NCBI GenBank assembly: GCA_000739515.1
Contig: DF820456.1
Span: 915,093 to 979,092, forward strand
DNA: 64,000 nucleotides
Direction of reading: 5' to 3'
Source of the DNA: Candidatus Moduliflexus flocculans
GTDB lineage: Bacteria; Moduliflexota; Moduliflexia; Moduliflexales; Moduliflexaceae
The notes under the pieces are model-generated. The model ran no database searches. It was not told the DNA's origin and saw only the letters and a program-made list of their open reading frames with translations. Each line of letters begins with the position of its first letter. Within the stretch, counting starts at the first letter, position 1. Shown here in pieces: positions 56,975 through 64,000 of this stretch. The position numbers were made by a program, and so were the translations under genes.

Positions 56975-57184
56975 TTATGACAACTCAAGCTGATGTTTCA
57001 CATCAGCTAACGTCACTCGTTGCGGATGCTGTGCTTTGACTTGTTGTATATGTAAAAAATCCAGATAGTCTTCCAATTTCTCGGCATCCGTCAATAACGC
57101 CTTCAACTGCCGATATTCCTCGAACTCAATAATCGCAAATTTAGGAATATCGTGTTCTGTAATCATTTGCACATGCTCTAATAA
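56975..57184 (-). CDS. Antitoxin of the RelE-type pair (Phd/YefM-like)
   Basis: A 69-residue protein: MLLEHVQMITEHDIPKFAIIEFEEYRQLKALLTDAEKLEDYLDF, ending VTLADVKHQLELS. The N-terminal strand-helix with FAIIEFEEY and the flexible acidic C-terminus are as in Phd/YefM antitoxins. It follows the toxin gene after 4 bases, so the order is toxin first. The ATG at 57184 is preferred because the longer frame overlaps the toxin. Confidence 0.8.
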   Translation of the reverse strand, partial: LLEHVQMITEHDIPKFAIIEFEEYRQLKALLTDAEKLEDYLDFLHIQQVKAQHPQRVTLADVKHQLELS

Positions 57185-57188
57185 CATT

Positions 57189-57458
57189 TTAATCTCTCCT
57201 TCGATACGCTTCGCGTCGCGGTAGAATGTCAATCACATCTATCAATTTCGCGACGTCGTCTCGTTCAAACAAAATCCGATAATTGCCAGCCCGCAGCCGA
57301 TATGACGGACTAAAATTGACTAACTTTTTGACATTAGGCATATTCAGAGGATTCTCTGCGCACTGTTCGATTTTTTGCAAGATCAGTTTTTGATCTTTGG
57401 CAGGATACGTCTTGAGATTTTTCAAAGCAATCTCTGTAAACGTCACTTGATACGACAT
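57189..57458 (-). CDS. RelE/ParE-type toxin
   Basis: An 89-residue protein: YQVTFTEIALKNLKTYPAKDQKLILQKIEQ, then VKKLVNFSPSYRLRAGNYRILFERDD and IDVIDILPRREAYRR. The YRLRAGNYRI block and the C-terminal RRE.YR are hallmarks of RelE mRNA interferases and ParE relatives. It starts 42 bp behind the moxR stop, with the antitoxin following. First of three toxin-antitoxin modules in a row. Confidence 0.92.
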   Translation of the reverse strand: MSYQVTFTEIALKNLKTYPAKDQKLILQKIEQCAENPLNMPNVKKLVNFSPSYRLRAGNYRILFERDDVAKLIDVIDILPRREAYRRRD

Positions 57459-57500
57459 AGTTCCATCCTCATATTGCTCATTTATTTGGAGTTATCATCA

Positions 57501-58628
57501 TTATTTCTCCAGCGTCTTCATCGCATCTTTGCCGCCTTCGGAGAACTCCGTCCAGTCGCCTTTGTCTTCCTGACTGCGCTTTTCGATGACGCCGTGCCAG
57601 AATTTGTTCAGCACGGAAATATCTTCTGGCAGACGGCGCACCAACGTACCAACGAGCGACCGCGCCAATATGCGGGCTTCGATTTTGGATTGACCGAAAA
57701 AGTTGCTGTGCAGAATGGCATCTTCCAGCACGCCGATCTGTTCGGCGGTGGACAGCGCAGATTCGAGCCGCTGATCGTCGGAGGACGCGGCGTCGCTCGC
57801 TTCGCGCAAATCGGCGAAGGTCTGAATCAGAATGTCGAGCAGCGTCGGCGGAATTTCGGCGCTGAAACTATGCCGCGCTAACAGGTCTTTGACGCGGAAT
57901 TCGATGATTTCTTTTTCCGATTTTTTGTTCGTGACAATCGGAATCTGCACGAAATTGAAGCGGCGTTTCAGCGCGGACGACAAATCGTTGACGCCCCGGT
58001 CGCGGCTGTTAGCGGTCGCAATGATGTTGAAACCGGGCTGCGCGAAGACGACGTTGTCGCTTTTCAATTCGGGAATCGAAATGTATTTTTCGCTGAGAAT
58101 CGAAATCAGCGCGTCCTGCACGTCGGAGGTGCAGCGCGTCAATTCCTCGAAGCGCCCCATCGCGCCGCGCTGCATGGCGGTCATCATCGGCGACGGAATG
58201 ATAGATTGCCGCGATTGCCCTTGCGCGATGACCATTGCGACGTTCCACGAATATTTGATTTGATCTTCGGTCGTGCCTGCCGTGCCTTGCACGACATACG
58301 TCGAATTGCCGCAAATCGCGGCGGAGAGGAGTTCCGCGAGCCAGCTTTTGCCTGTGCCGGGGTCGCCGATGAGCAGCAGGCCGCGATCCGACGCGAGCGT
58401 CACGATGGCGCGTTCCACGAAGGACGGGTCGCCGAACCATTTTTGCGGAATCTGGCGGTCGAGCTTATCCGAAGGCATACTGCCGAGAACGAACGTTCTG
58501 ACCATTTTCGGCGACAGCCGCCATGTAAACGGCTTCGCGCTCGTGTCTTTCGATTCCAAATAGGCGATTTCTTCCTGATATTTGATTTCTGCGGGCTGGC
58601 GGAGAATGACGGTTTCTGCTGTTGCCAT
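57501..58628 (-). CDS. MoxR-type AAA+ ATPase
   Basis: A 375-residue AAA+ ATPase. Walker A LLIGDPGTGKSWLAELLS; Walker B-type region around RFEELTRCTSDVQDALISILSEKYISIPE, a MoxR-style helix-2 insert region; sensor 1 NIIATANSRDRGVNDLSSALKRRFNFV. MATAETVILRQPAE (58628) is taken as the start; codons upstream lie in a repeat. It follows the vWA gene on the same strand, the classic MoxR-vWA pairing in which MoxR remodels a metal-dependent vWA partner. Its 3' end has been copied at 56805-56933 and 56286-56318. Confidence 0.93.
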   Translation of the reverse strand: MATAETVILRQPAEIKYQEEIAYLESKDTSAKPFTWRLSPKMVRTFVLGSMPSDKLDRQIPQKWFGDPSFVERAIVTLASDRGLLLIGDPGTGKSWLAELLSAAICGNSTYVVQGTAGTTEDQIKYSWNVAMVIAQGQSRQSIIPSPMMTAMQRGAMGRFEELTRCTSDVQDALISILSEKYISIPELKSDNVVFAQPGFNIIATANSRDRGVNDLSSALKRRFNFVQIPIVTNKKSEKEIIEFRVKDLLARHSFSAEIPPTLLDILIQTFADLREASDAASSDDQRLESALSTAEQIGVLEDAILHSNFFGQSKIEARILARSLVGTLVRRLPEDISVLNKFWHGVIEKRSQEDKGDWTEFSEGGKDAMKTLEK

Positions 58629-58638
58629 AATTTTCGGA

Positions 58639-58866
58639 ACAACAACGATTGGGAGAAAGGAACGATAGCACCACGAAAGACACAAAACACGCGAAATTAT
58701 GTTTTTTTATGCTCCCGCAGAGACGCAGGGACGCGGAGAAAAAACTCTCTGCGCCTCTGCGTCCCTGCGGGAAAAATAAACGAACTCTGTTATGTGAGTG
58801 AACTCACAATTTTCGTGTATTTCGTGTGTTTCGTGGTGTCATTCGTTCCCTTCTTCTATTCGCTGT
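58639..58866. repeat. Three-layer nested inverted repeat between vWA and moxR
   Basis: Outer: ACAACAACGATTGGGAGAAA (58639 on) with TCGTTCCCTTCTTCTATTCG (to about 58862). Middle: CACCACGAAAGACACAAAAC (58670 on) with GTGTATTTCGTGTGTTTCGT and GGTG (to 58838). Inner: CCCGCAGAGACGCAGGGACG (58713 on) with CGTCCCTGCGGG (to 58771). Each layer belongs to a different dispersed family, so each entered the previous one. Confidence 0.8.
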
Positions 58867-58868
58867 CC

Positions 58869-60320
58869 TTACACCACGATCACTTTTTTCAGTTCATCAA
58901 TCAGTTTTCTCGGACTTCCTGTCAAAATAGGCGTACCCAAATCTTTCAGGCGCGACCGGAACCAGTCGTTGACGCTGAAATAGCCGGAACTCGTCACCGA
59001 GCCGACCGGAATGAAATGGACGCCGGAATCTTTCAGCGACTTGATATAATCGAACAAGACCTGATTGCTGCCGCCTTCGAAAAAGTCGGAAATCAGCGTC
59101 AGCACGGTCTTTTTCGGCTCTTGAATGCGCTGCGCGGCTTCGAGCAGCGCTTGATAAATGTATGTGCCGCCGCCAAGCTGCGTCCGCAGCAGCACCTCGA
59201 ACGGGTCGTGAATGTACGGCGTCAAATCCAGCACCCGCGTATCGAAGGCGAGCAGATGCACGTCCACGTTCGGCAATGACGCGAAAATCGAGGCGAGAAT
59301 CGTGCAATTGACCATCGCGTCCACCATCGAGCCGGATTGATCCACGACGACGATCATGCGCGTCGGGACTTTTTTGCGGGCGGTCTGGCGATAATAGAGC
59401 CGGTCAACGTAGAGCCGCTTTTCTTTTGGATCCCAGTTGATCAGGTTTTTCCAGAGCGTCCGTTTCAAATCAAGATTGCGGAAGACGCGCTTCGGCGGCA
59501 CGGAGCGGTCAATTTTTCCGGCGGGCGACTGAAAGACCTGCAATCTCAGCGCGTCCGCGAGTTCGTCCACGAACTGCCGAATCAGGCGTTTGGCGTTATC
59601 GAGCGCCACACCCGACAGATTCGATTTGTCCCGCAGCAATTGCTCGACGAGCGCCATTGACGGCGTGAGCTGGCTGGCGAGTTTGTTGTCTTGCAAGACT
59701 TCCCGCAGCGCCATGCGGTGAATCATCTCTTTTTCCATGTCGCGCAGGCCGGCGCGAAGTTGCTCTTCGGAAATGACGAAGCCGCTCCCCGTTCCAGACC
59801 CCGCGCCCTGTCCGCCTTCGCCGTCGCCGGGACTCAGTGGTTCACCTGCTCCGTCGGAGGCGTTTCCGGGCTGGCTCGCTCCGCCGCCTTTGCCGCGCAA
59901 TGCGCCGGGCGCGAAGCCGCACGCTTTCTCGAAAAAGCTGACATCCTTAATCCATTGCGAATACTCCTGCGCCGAGACGACCGGTGATTGCGTATTCGGG
60001 CCGAAGGCGTTCAGCATCAGTTTGGAAAACAGAAACGCCTGCCGCAACTGCTGTTCCGGCGTCAGCGTCGGCTCGATGTCCGCGAGCGTCGCAAGGTTCA
60101 ACGACTGGAATTCCTGCGCCAATTCGGGATGCTGCTGCAACAGCGTTTCGATGCCGATGCGCGGATGCAGCACGGCCTCCGGCAGTTGCAGCGTGTGTGC
60201 CAATTCCGCCGCCATCGCGTCGAAATTCGGCGCGAATTCCCGCAAGCCGAACATGGCGGTCATCAGCCGCCAGTGAATCACTTGCCGATATTCCTGATAA
60301 TGCGCCATTGTTTCTGGCAT
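58869..60320 (-). CDS. von Willebrand factor A domain protein, MoxR partner
   Basis: A 483-residue protein. The C-terminal vWA domain (from about residue 305) has the MIDAS motif VVVDQSGSMVDAMV, then the Thr of LGGGTYIYQAL and the Asp of LISDFFEGG, so it should bind Mg. The N-terminal 300 residues are helical with a Gly/Pro-rich linker (GGGASQPGNASDGAGEP ... GQGAGSG, about 150-185). Start at 60320 behind AAGAGGATCGAACC. It lies between the 464-residue protein and MoxR, matching the three-gene vWA-MoxR cassettes of conflict and metal-insertion systems. Confidence 0.92.
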   Translation of the reverse strand: MPETMAHYQEYRQVIHWRLMTAMFGLREFAPNFDAMAAELAHTLQLPEAVLHPRIGIETLLQQHPELAQEFQSLNLATLADIEPTLTPEQQLRQAFLFSKLMLNAFGPNTQSPVVSAQEYSQWIKDVSFFEKACGFAPGALRGKGGGASQPGNASDGAGEPLSPGDGEGGQGAGSGTGSGFVISEEQLRAGLRDMEKEMIHRMALREVLQDNKLASQLTPSMALVEQLLRDKSNLSGVALDNAKRLIRQFVDELADALRLQVFQSPAGKIDRSVPPKRVFRNLDLKRTLWKNLINWDPKEKRLYVDRLYYRQTARKKVPTRMIVVVDQSGSMVDAMVNCTILASIFASLPNVDVHLLAFDTRVLDLTPYIHDPFEVLLRTQLGGGTYIYQALLEAAQRIQEPKKTVLTLISDFFEGGSNQVLFDYIKSLKDSGVHFIPVGSVTSSGYFSVNDWFRSRLKDLGTPILTGSPRKLIDELKKVIVV

Positions 60321-60340
60321 AGGTTCGATCCTCTTCAATC

Positions 60341-60411
60341 ACCACGAAACACATGAAATACACGAAAAATGTGAAGTTATCTTTTTTCGTGTATTTCGTG
60401 TGTTTCGTGGT
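60341..60411. repeat. Inverted repeat between the 464-aa and vWA genes
   Basis: 29-bp arms with core ACCACGAAACACATGAAATA and its near-complement, loop of about 13 bases. Same family as the middle layer at 58670-58838 and outer layer at 21648-21899. Confidence 0.8.
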
Positions 60412-60417
60412 AAAAAA

Positions 60418-61812
60418 TTATTGCCCGCGCAGCAGGCGGCTGGCGCGTTCTTGCAAAATGGCGATGGTGCTGGTTTTCGGCGGCTTTTTCAGGACGGCTG
60501 CCGCGCTTTCGCCGGAAAACATGGTCACGTTTTTCTTTTTGACGGTCGCGGAGACACCGAGCGGCTGGATTTCCCAGCGCTGCTGGTCGAAACGAAGCAG
60601 GCCGAACATCTGCGACGAATGCGCGGCGACCTCCGGCGTCAATTCCGAAAAGGCGCAGATACGCCGCGTCGCCACCGGCAAGCGGCCAGACGCGCCGAAA
60701 TCAAGCCAGATTGCGCCGTCGTCCGTTTGCGCGACCGCATAATCTTTCAGGAAGATCGGGATGGCGATCTGCGCGGGATGGCGGTCAGCGGGGAACATGA
60801 CGCAGGTCGTCGGCGACGCGCTTGCGCCGGGCGCGAACCATGCTTCGGCCTGTTTCAGCGGATTGAATTTGTTCCCGGCGGCGGTCTGCCCGTTCCAAAT
60901 CAGATCGCCGGTCGGCAGCAGCGGCATGTCGGTCAGCGCGAGTGTCTGATTTTTCGCCAACGCCTCGAACAGCGGCGCGGCGTCGCTGAAGAGCAGCCAC
61001 GTTTCATTGCCGATAATCGCGTCCACTTTGTACGATGAGAGCGTTGTTCGGACGAAACGCGCCCCGGCGTCGTTCGTCAACACGCCATACGCCATCAGGC
61101 TGATCATGTTGGCGTGACGATGCAAGTCAATGCCGAAACAGGCGAATTCGCCGGAGACCGTTTCGCTTGCGGGATCGGACGGAATCGCGAGGGCGTTCGT
61201 CATGGCTCGCGTCCACAAATCCGCCCAGCGCGTCAGCGGCACGCTGTTCGCATCCGCCACCGGCACGTTATTCAGCAATTCATTGATGAAGCCGGTCAGG
61301 AGCGTCGAAAGGCGCAGCAATTGTGGTTCAGCTTGAATTTGTTCGAGCGTCCGCAAAAACGGCAGCAGATTGGCGCGTTCCAATTTTGCGAATCCGGCCA
61401 ACGCAATTTCCATGAGCCATTGCCGCGTGCTTTCGAGCCAGACCGCGATTGGCGGCGGCATGTCGGGCGACGCGGCGGATGCGGTATTGTCTTCCAATGT
61501 CCGGCCAAGCGCGTCGGTGCATTGCCGTTGCAGCGCGTCGTGCCATGTTCCAGAGAGCGCTGAGCGGACGGCGGCGATGACCGCGAAATGCCGTTCGACA
61601 AATTCATTGCGCAATAAGGTGGGCACGCTGTGATCCAATGCGTCTTGCAGCGGCGTGCCGCGAAAGATGCGATGCAGCGCGTTCAGCGCTGTTTCATGCG
61701 ACGTATCGAATCGCGCAACCCCTGAGAGCAAGCAGTGATCCAGCGCCGCGACCACGTCCGCAAGTTCGGCAGTGCCGTCGGGAGGTGACTGTAAGGCAAG
61801 CAGCCATTCCAT
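60418..61812 (-). CDS. Uncharacterised first gene of the vWA-MoxR cassette
   Basis: A 464-residue soluble protein whose family I do not recognise with certainty. Residues 1-210 are helical repeats (ALDHCLLSGVARFDTSH, LHRIFRGTPLQDALDH), HEAT-like in rhythm. From about 215 an alpha/beta half contains RWADLWTRAM, CFGIDLHRHANMISLMAYG, LPTGDLIWNGQ and FGLLRFDQQRWEIQPLGV. The last 60 residues are basic. It is 98 bp upstream of the vWA gene in the same direction. The position is that of the variable third component in vWA-MoxR ternary systems. No signal peptide. Confidence 0.8.
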   Translation of the reverse strand: MEWLLALQSPPDGTAELADVVAALDHCLLSGVARFDTSHETALNALHRIFRGTPLQDALDHSVPTLLRNEFVERHFAVIAAVRSALSGTWHDALQRQCTDALGRTLEDNTASAASPDMPPPIAVWLESTRQWLMEIALAGFAKLERANLLPFLRTLEQIQAEPQLLRLSTLLTGFINELLNNVPVADANSVPLTRWADLWTRAMTNALAIPSDPASETVSGEFACFGIDLHRHANMISLMAYGVLTNDAGARFVRTTLSSYKVDAIIGNETWLLFSDAAPLFEALAKNQTLALTDMPLLPTGDLIWNGQTAAGNKFNPLKQAEAWFAPGASASPTTCVMFPADRHPAQIAIPIFLKDYAVAQTDDGAIWLDFGASGRLPVATRRICAFSELTPEVAAHSSQMFGLLRFDQQRWEIQPLGVSATVKKKNVTMFSGESAAAVLKKPPKTSTIAILQERASRLLRGQ

Positions 61813-62078
61813 AATGCATTGTGCGAGAGCGCTTCATGCAAACACCAACATGAAACTTCCGGCCAGAAAAGAATAAGTAACTACAAGGATTTATTTTAAG
61901 CAAGGATGTTCTGACTTTCTTTGAATAATAAGCGTATTCACGTCCAAAAACTTCAAGAAAGTTATTCATAATTACTTAAGCATGAAGATTCCTCTTTATA
62001 AATTGGGAAAAGAAATAGTACTCACCTTTTAAACGTCTTTTAGTGAAATAATTTGTCAATAAAATTTTCAAAAATTGT
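61813..62078. other. AT-rich spacer, no gene recognised
   Basis: 266 bp upstream of the 464-aa gene and downstream of the acyltransferase gene. It probably holds the promoter of the vWA-MoxR operon on the minus strand, but no clear -35/-10 pair stands out. Confidence 0.4.
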
Positions 62079-62984
62079 TTATTCTGGCTGTGTTTTCCAG
62101 CGGTTATGCACCCAGAACCACTGATCCGGGTATTGCCGGATAATTTCTTCAAGCATGCGATTTAACTTGGCCGTGTTGATTACAAGATCGTTCTGCATGT
62201 CGCCAGTGCGCTCCATCTCGATTTCCGCGCCGATAAGCAGCCGATGCGTATCGAAGCCGGTGCGGACGACAAACGCTGAAATTACGGGAACATCATATCG
62301 CAAAGCAATCAGCGGAATTACCGGGATCGTACACGCCGGTTTGCCAAAAAAATCTACAAAAATCCCTTTGCTTCGCCGTGTGTTTTGATCCATCAAAATT
62401 CCGACCATCTCACGCGCTTTCAACGCCGCCAAAATCTGTTTCAATCCGTTTTGTCCACGCGCTAACAGCCGATTGCCGTGCAACGTGCGCAGGCGTTCAA
62501 CCGTTCGATTGAGATAGGCGTTATCCAGCGGGCGCACAACGATACTCATCGGATGCCCGGCAGCCGAATGGGCGTGCGATGACATCTCCCAGTTCCCGAT
62601 ATGACCGGTGAGACAGAGGACGCCGCGCCCTTTTGCTTTTGCGGCGAAATAATGTTCTAACCCGATAATCTCCACATGTTCGGCAAGATATTCCTTGCTC
62701 ATCGTTGGAAAATGCAGCGTTTCGACGATGGATTTGCCGAGATTGCGAAACGTGGTTTTCAAAATCGCCTCTTTTTGCTGTTCGCTTAATGTATCGCCAA
62801 AGGCAATCGTCAAATTGCGAAAACCGAGTTTGCGCCGCCGCCTGAGCAGCCAGTACATGCCAATCCCGAAGATCTCGCCTATTTTTAAAGCGAGGCGAAG
62901 CGGCAGCGCCGACAGCGGCCATGCAAACGTCATCGCGGCGGCAAATTCGAGGAATTGAACGAAGCGGAATTTATTCAGTTTCAC
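62079..62984 (-). CDS. Lipid A biosynthesis acyltransferase (LpxL/HtrB family)
   Basis: A 301-residue inner-membrane acyltransferase. CLTGHIGNWEMSSHA holds the catalytic H-x4-E type motif of LpxL enzymes, SIVVRPLDNAYLNRTVERLR and GILMDQNTRRSKGIFVDFFGKPACT the acceptor/CoA-ACP sites, and QYPDQWFWVHNRWKTQPE the usual ending. An N-terminal membrane segment is near residue 15-32. It adds a secondary acyl chain to lipid A, which argues for a lipid A-containing outer membrane. Confidence 0.94.
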   Translation of the reverse strand: MKLNKFRFVQFLEFAAAMTFAWPLSALPLRLALKIGEIFGIGMYWLLRRRRKLGFRNLTIAFGDTLSEQQKEAILKTTFRNLGKSIVETLHFPTMSKEYLAEHVEIIGLEHYFAAKAKGRGVLCLTGHIGNWEMSSHAHSAAGHPMSIVVRPLDNAYLNRTVERLRTLHGNRLLARGQNGLKQILAALKAREMVGILMDQNTRRSKGIFVDFFGKPACTIPVIPLIALRYDVPVISAFVVRTGFDTHRLLIGAEIEMERTGDMQNDLVINTAKLNRMLEEIIRQYPDQWFWVHNRWKTQPE

Positions 62985-62999
62985 GGAAAGAGAACATTT

Positions 63000-63088
63000 C
63001 TGACAACAACAACGAATTGAAGAAAGGAACGAATCTGAGGGTTGGGATAATTCGAATTCGTTTCTTTCTTCAATTCGTTGTTGTCAGA
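63000..63088. repeat. ACAACGAATT-family inverted repeat
   Basis: TCTGACAACAACAACGAATT (63000 on) pairs with AATTCGTTGTTGTCAGA (to 63087), one triplet longer on the left. Same family as 9671-9785. Between the nucleotidase stop and the acyltransferase start, both on the minus strand. Confidence 0.75.
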
Positions 63089-63096
63089 GACAGAAA

Positions 63097-64000
63097 TCAT
63101 GGCGTCGCAATCTGCCGGATCGCCCGCAACACAGCGGCATGAATCGCGCCGTTCGTGACGATAATGCTGGAATTTTTGAGTAAGCGCCGCCCGACGGAAA
63201 AATCGAGCGGATGACCAAACGCATCGGTGACCTCGCCTCCCGCTTCTTTGACGACTGCCACGCCAGCGGCATGATCCCAGATGCAGGAATGGTAATTCGG
63301 TTTTTTAATGATGCGCAGATAGATATCTGCCTCGCCACGCGCCACCACGCCATATTTCGCCTGGCTGTCGAGCCGGTACGACGGCGTTGTCATGCCGAGC
63401 AGTTCGGCGATCCTGGCATGATCGCTATGCGAGGAATGCTCTTTTTCTACTGAGTCGCATATACGCGTCCGAGACGCATCAGTTTGTATTGAGGCATGGA
63501 TGCGGGTTTCCTGCGCCTGATTCAGCGGACGCAGGAACGCGCCTTCTCCCTTCACGCCGATAAACAACACGCCCTGCCCTTTCGTCGGATCGTTGGGATC
63601 AACCGCAAGATTCGGGCAGCCTAACACGCCAAGCACCGGCTCGCCCTGTTCGATGAGCGCTAATGCGACCGCATACTGCTCGCCGCGCAGAAAGCCTTTC
63701 GTGCCGTCAATCGGGTCAAGCGTCCAGTAGCGCTGCGTAAAATCGCACGGGCCGACGCCTTCGTCAATCATGGCGAGAATCTGCGTTTCGTCCATCGAGG
63801 GATCAATATCGCGGACAAGCCGGATGACTTCATTTTTTAACGCCTGCTGTTCCGGCGTTCGCAACATCGCCGCTTCTTCTTCTCCCACCATCGGATCGGC
63901 GGCAAAAACTTTGCGCAGATGTGAAATAATTAACGCCTGCGAACCAAAATCAGCGACCGTAACCGGCGACGTGTCCGTTTTCGACATTTTATGCTCATCC
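63097..64000 (-). CDS. 3'(2'),5'-bisphosphate nucleotidase / inositol monophosphatase family, N-terminus outside window
   Basis: At least 300 residues visible. Metal-binding blocks: GEEEA, WTLDPIDGTKGFLRG and CIWDHAAGVAVVKEAGGEVTD, the Li-sensitive phosphatase signature. SPVTVADFGSQALI and the later KYGVVARGEADIYLRI match HAL2/CysQ enzymes that hydrolyse PAP to AMP. An ATG lies at 63987, but the frame stays open to the window edge (DEHK before MSKTD) and HAL2 proteins have some 40 more residues before SPVTVAD, so the true start is probably beyond 64000. Confidence 0.9.
   Translation of the reverse strand, partial: DEHKMSKTDTSPVTVADFGSQALIISHLRKVFAADPMVGEEEAAMLRTPEQQALKNEVIRLVRDIDPSMDETQILAMIDEGVGPCDFTQRYWTLDPIDGTKGFLRGEQYAVALALIEQGEPVLGVLGCPNLAVDPNDPTKGQGVLFIGVKGEGAFLRPLNQAQETRIHASIQTDASRTRICDSVEKEHSSHSDHARIAELLGMTTPSYRLDSQAKYGVVARGEADIYLRIIKKPNYHSCIWDHAAGVAVVKEAGGEVTDAFGHPLDFSVGRRLLKNSSIIVTNGAIHAAVLRAIRQIATP

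Noticed and set aside
58206-59279. 357-codon plus-strand ORF across moxR and vWA
   Set aside because: Runs through the nested palindromes and antisense of two well-supported genes.
1-64000. tRNA, rRNA or known riboswitch
   Set aside because: No cloverleaf with TTCRA-type arm, no rRNA sequence and no conserved riboswitch core was found in the intergenic regions by eye; a covariance search would be needed for certainty.

Overview
The window comes from an uncultivated-looking, anaerobic, Gram-negative bacterium of roughly balanced base composition. A lipid A-type acyltransferase and MurJ argue for an outer membrane and peptidoglycan. Anaerobiosis is suggested by hgcAB (mercury methylation), a GlpA/FAD-oxidoreductase/DUF1667 module and a HesB-like selenoprotein. 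Two chemoreceptors suggest motility or surface behaviour. No rRNA, tRNA, CRISPR array or phage was recognised. A lineage such as Modulibacteria (KSB3) would fit the style, but this is a guess.

Layout. 0-9 kb: murJ, a lipoprotein, an M28 peptidase, nadA, a TerB-like protein, two YbjQ-type proteins and a chemoreceptor. 9.0-9.4 kb: a short IscA/HesB-family gene with an in-frame UGA where the family has its cysteine, a SECIS-like hairpin just after it, and a consensus promoter overlapped by a perfect palindrome. 9.8-18.5 kb: glycosyltransferase, MBL hydrolase, MFS carrier, ADP-ribosylglycohydrolase, guaB, and a flavodoxin-SCP2-membrane fusion. 18.6-20.7 kb: MarR regulator, hgcA, hgcB, with a 21-bp-arm inverted repeat at the promoter. 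20.8-32 kb: HAD phosphatases, a glycerol-3-phosphate dehydrogenase-like operon, flavodoxin, TetR, adenosine deaminase, mannitol dehydrogenase, epimerase. 32-38.9 kb: response regulator/anti-sigma-like kinase fusion, DnaJ-like protein, three Hsp20 genes, miaA, an aminotransferase. 39-48.7 kb: PPK2, a second chemoreceptor, and a surface-glycan O-acylation cluster (SGNH, MBOAT, SGNH-like, GT4).

48.7-61.8 kb is a conflict or defence-type island on the minus strand. In transcription order it holds a 464-aa protein of unknown fold, a vWA protein, a MoxR AAA+ ATPase, three successive toxin-antitoxin modules, a CHAT-SIR2-TIR protein, an nSTAND-TM-TPR protein broken by a one-base frameshift, and a DUF433/DUF5615 module. 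The toxin-antitoxin modules lie 42-52 bp behind successive copies of the MoxR 3' end. The DUF433/DUF5615 module likewise lies between the TPR gene's 3' end and a second, diverged copy of that 3' end. This looks like repeated accretion of toxin-antitoxin cassettes at a gene's 3' end and is the most unusual structure in the window. The window closes with a lipid A acyltransferase and a 3'(2'),5'-bisphosphate nucleotidase that runs off the edge.

Almost every intergenic space holds long inverted repeats of several sequence families. They are often nested inside one another, sometimes flanked by direct repeats, twice carried in frame inside coding sequences, and often placed inside operons (for example between hgcA and hgcB).
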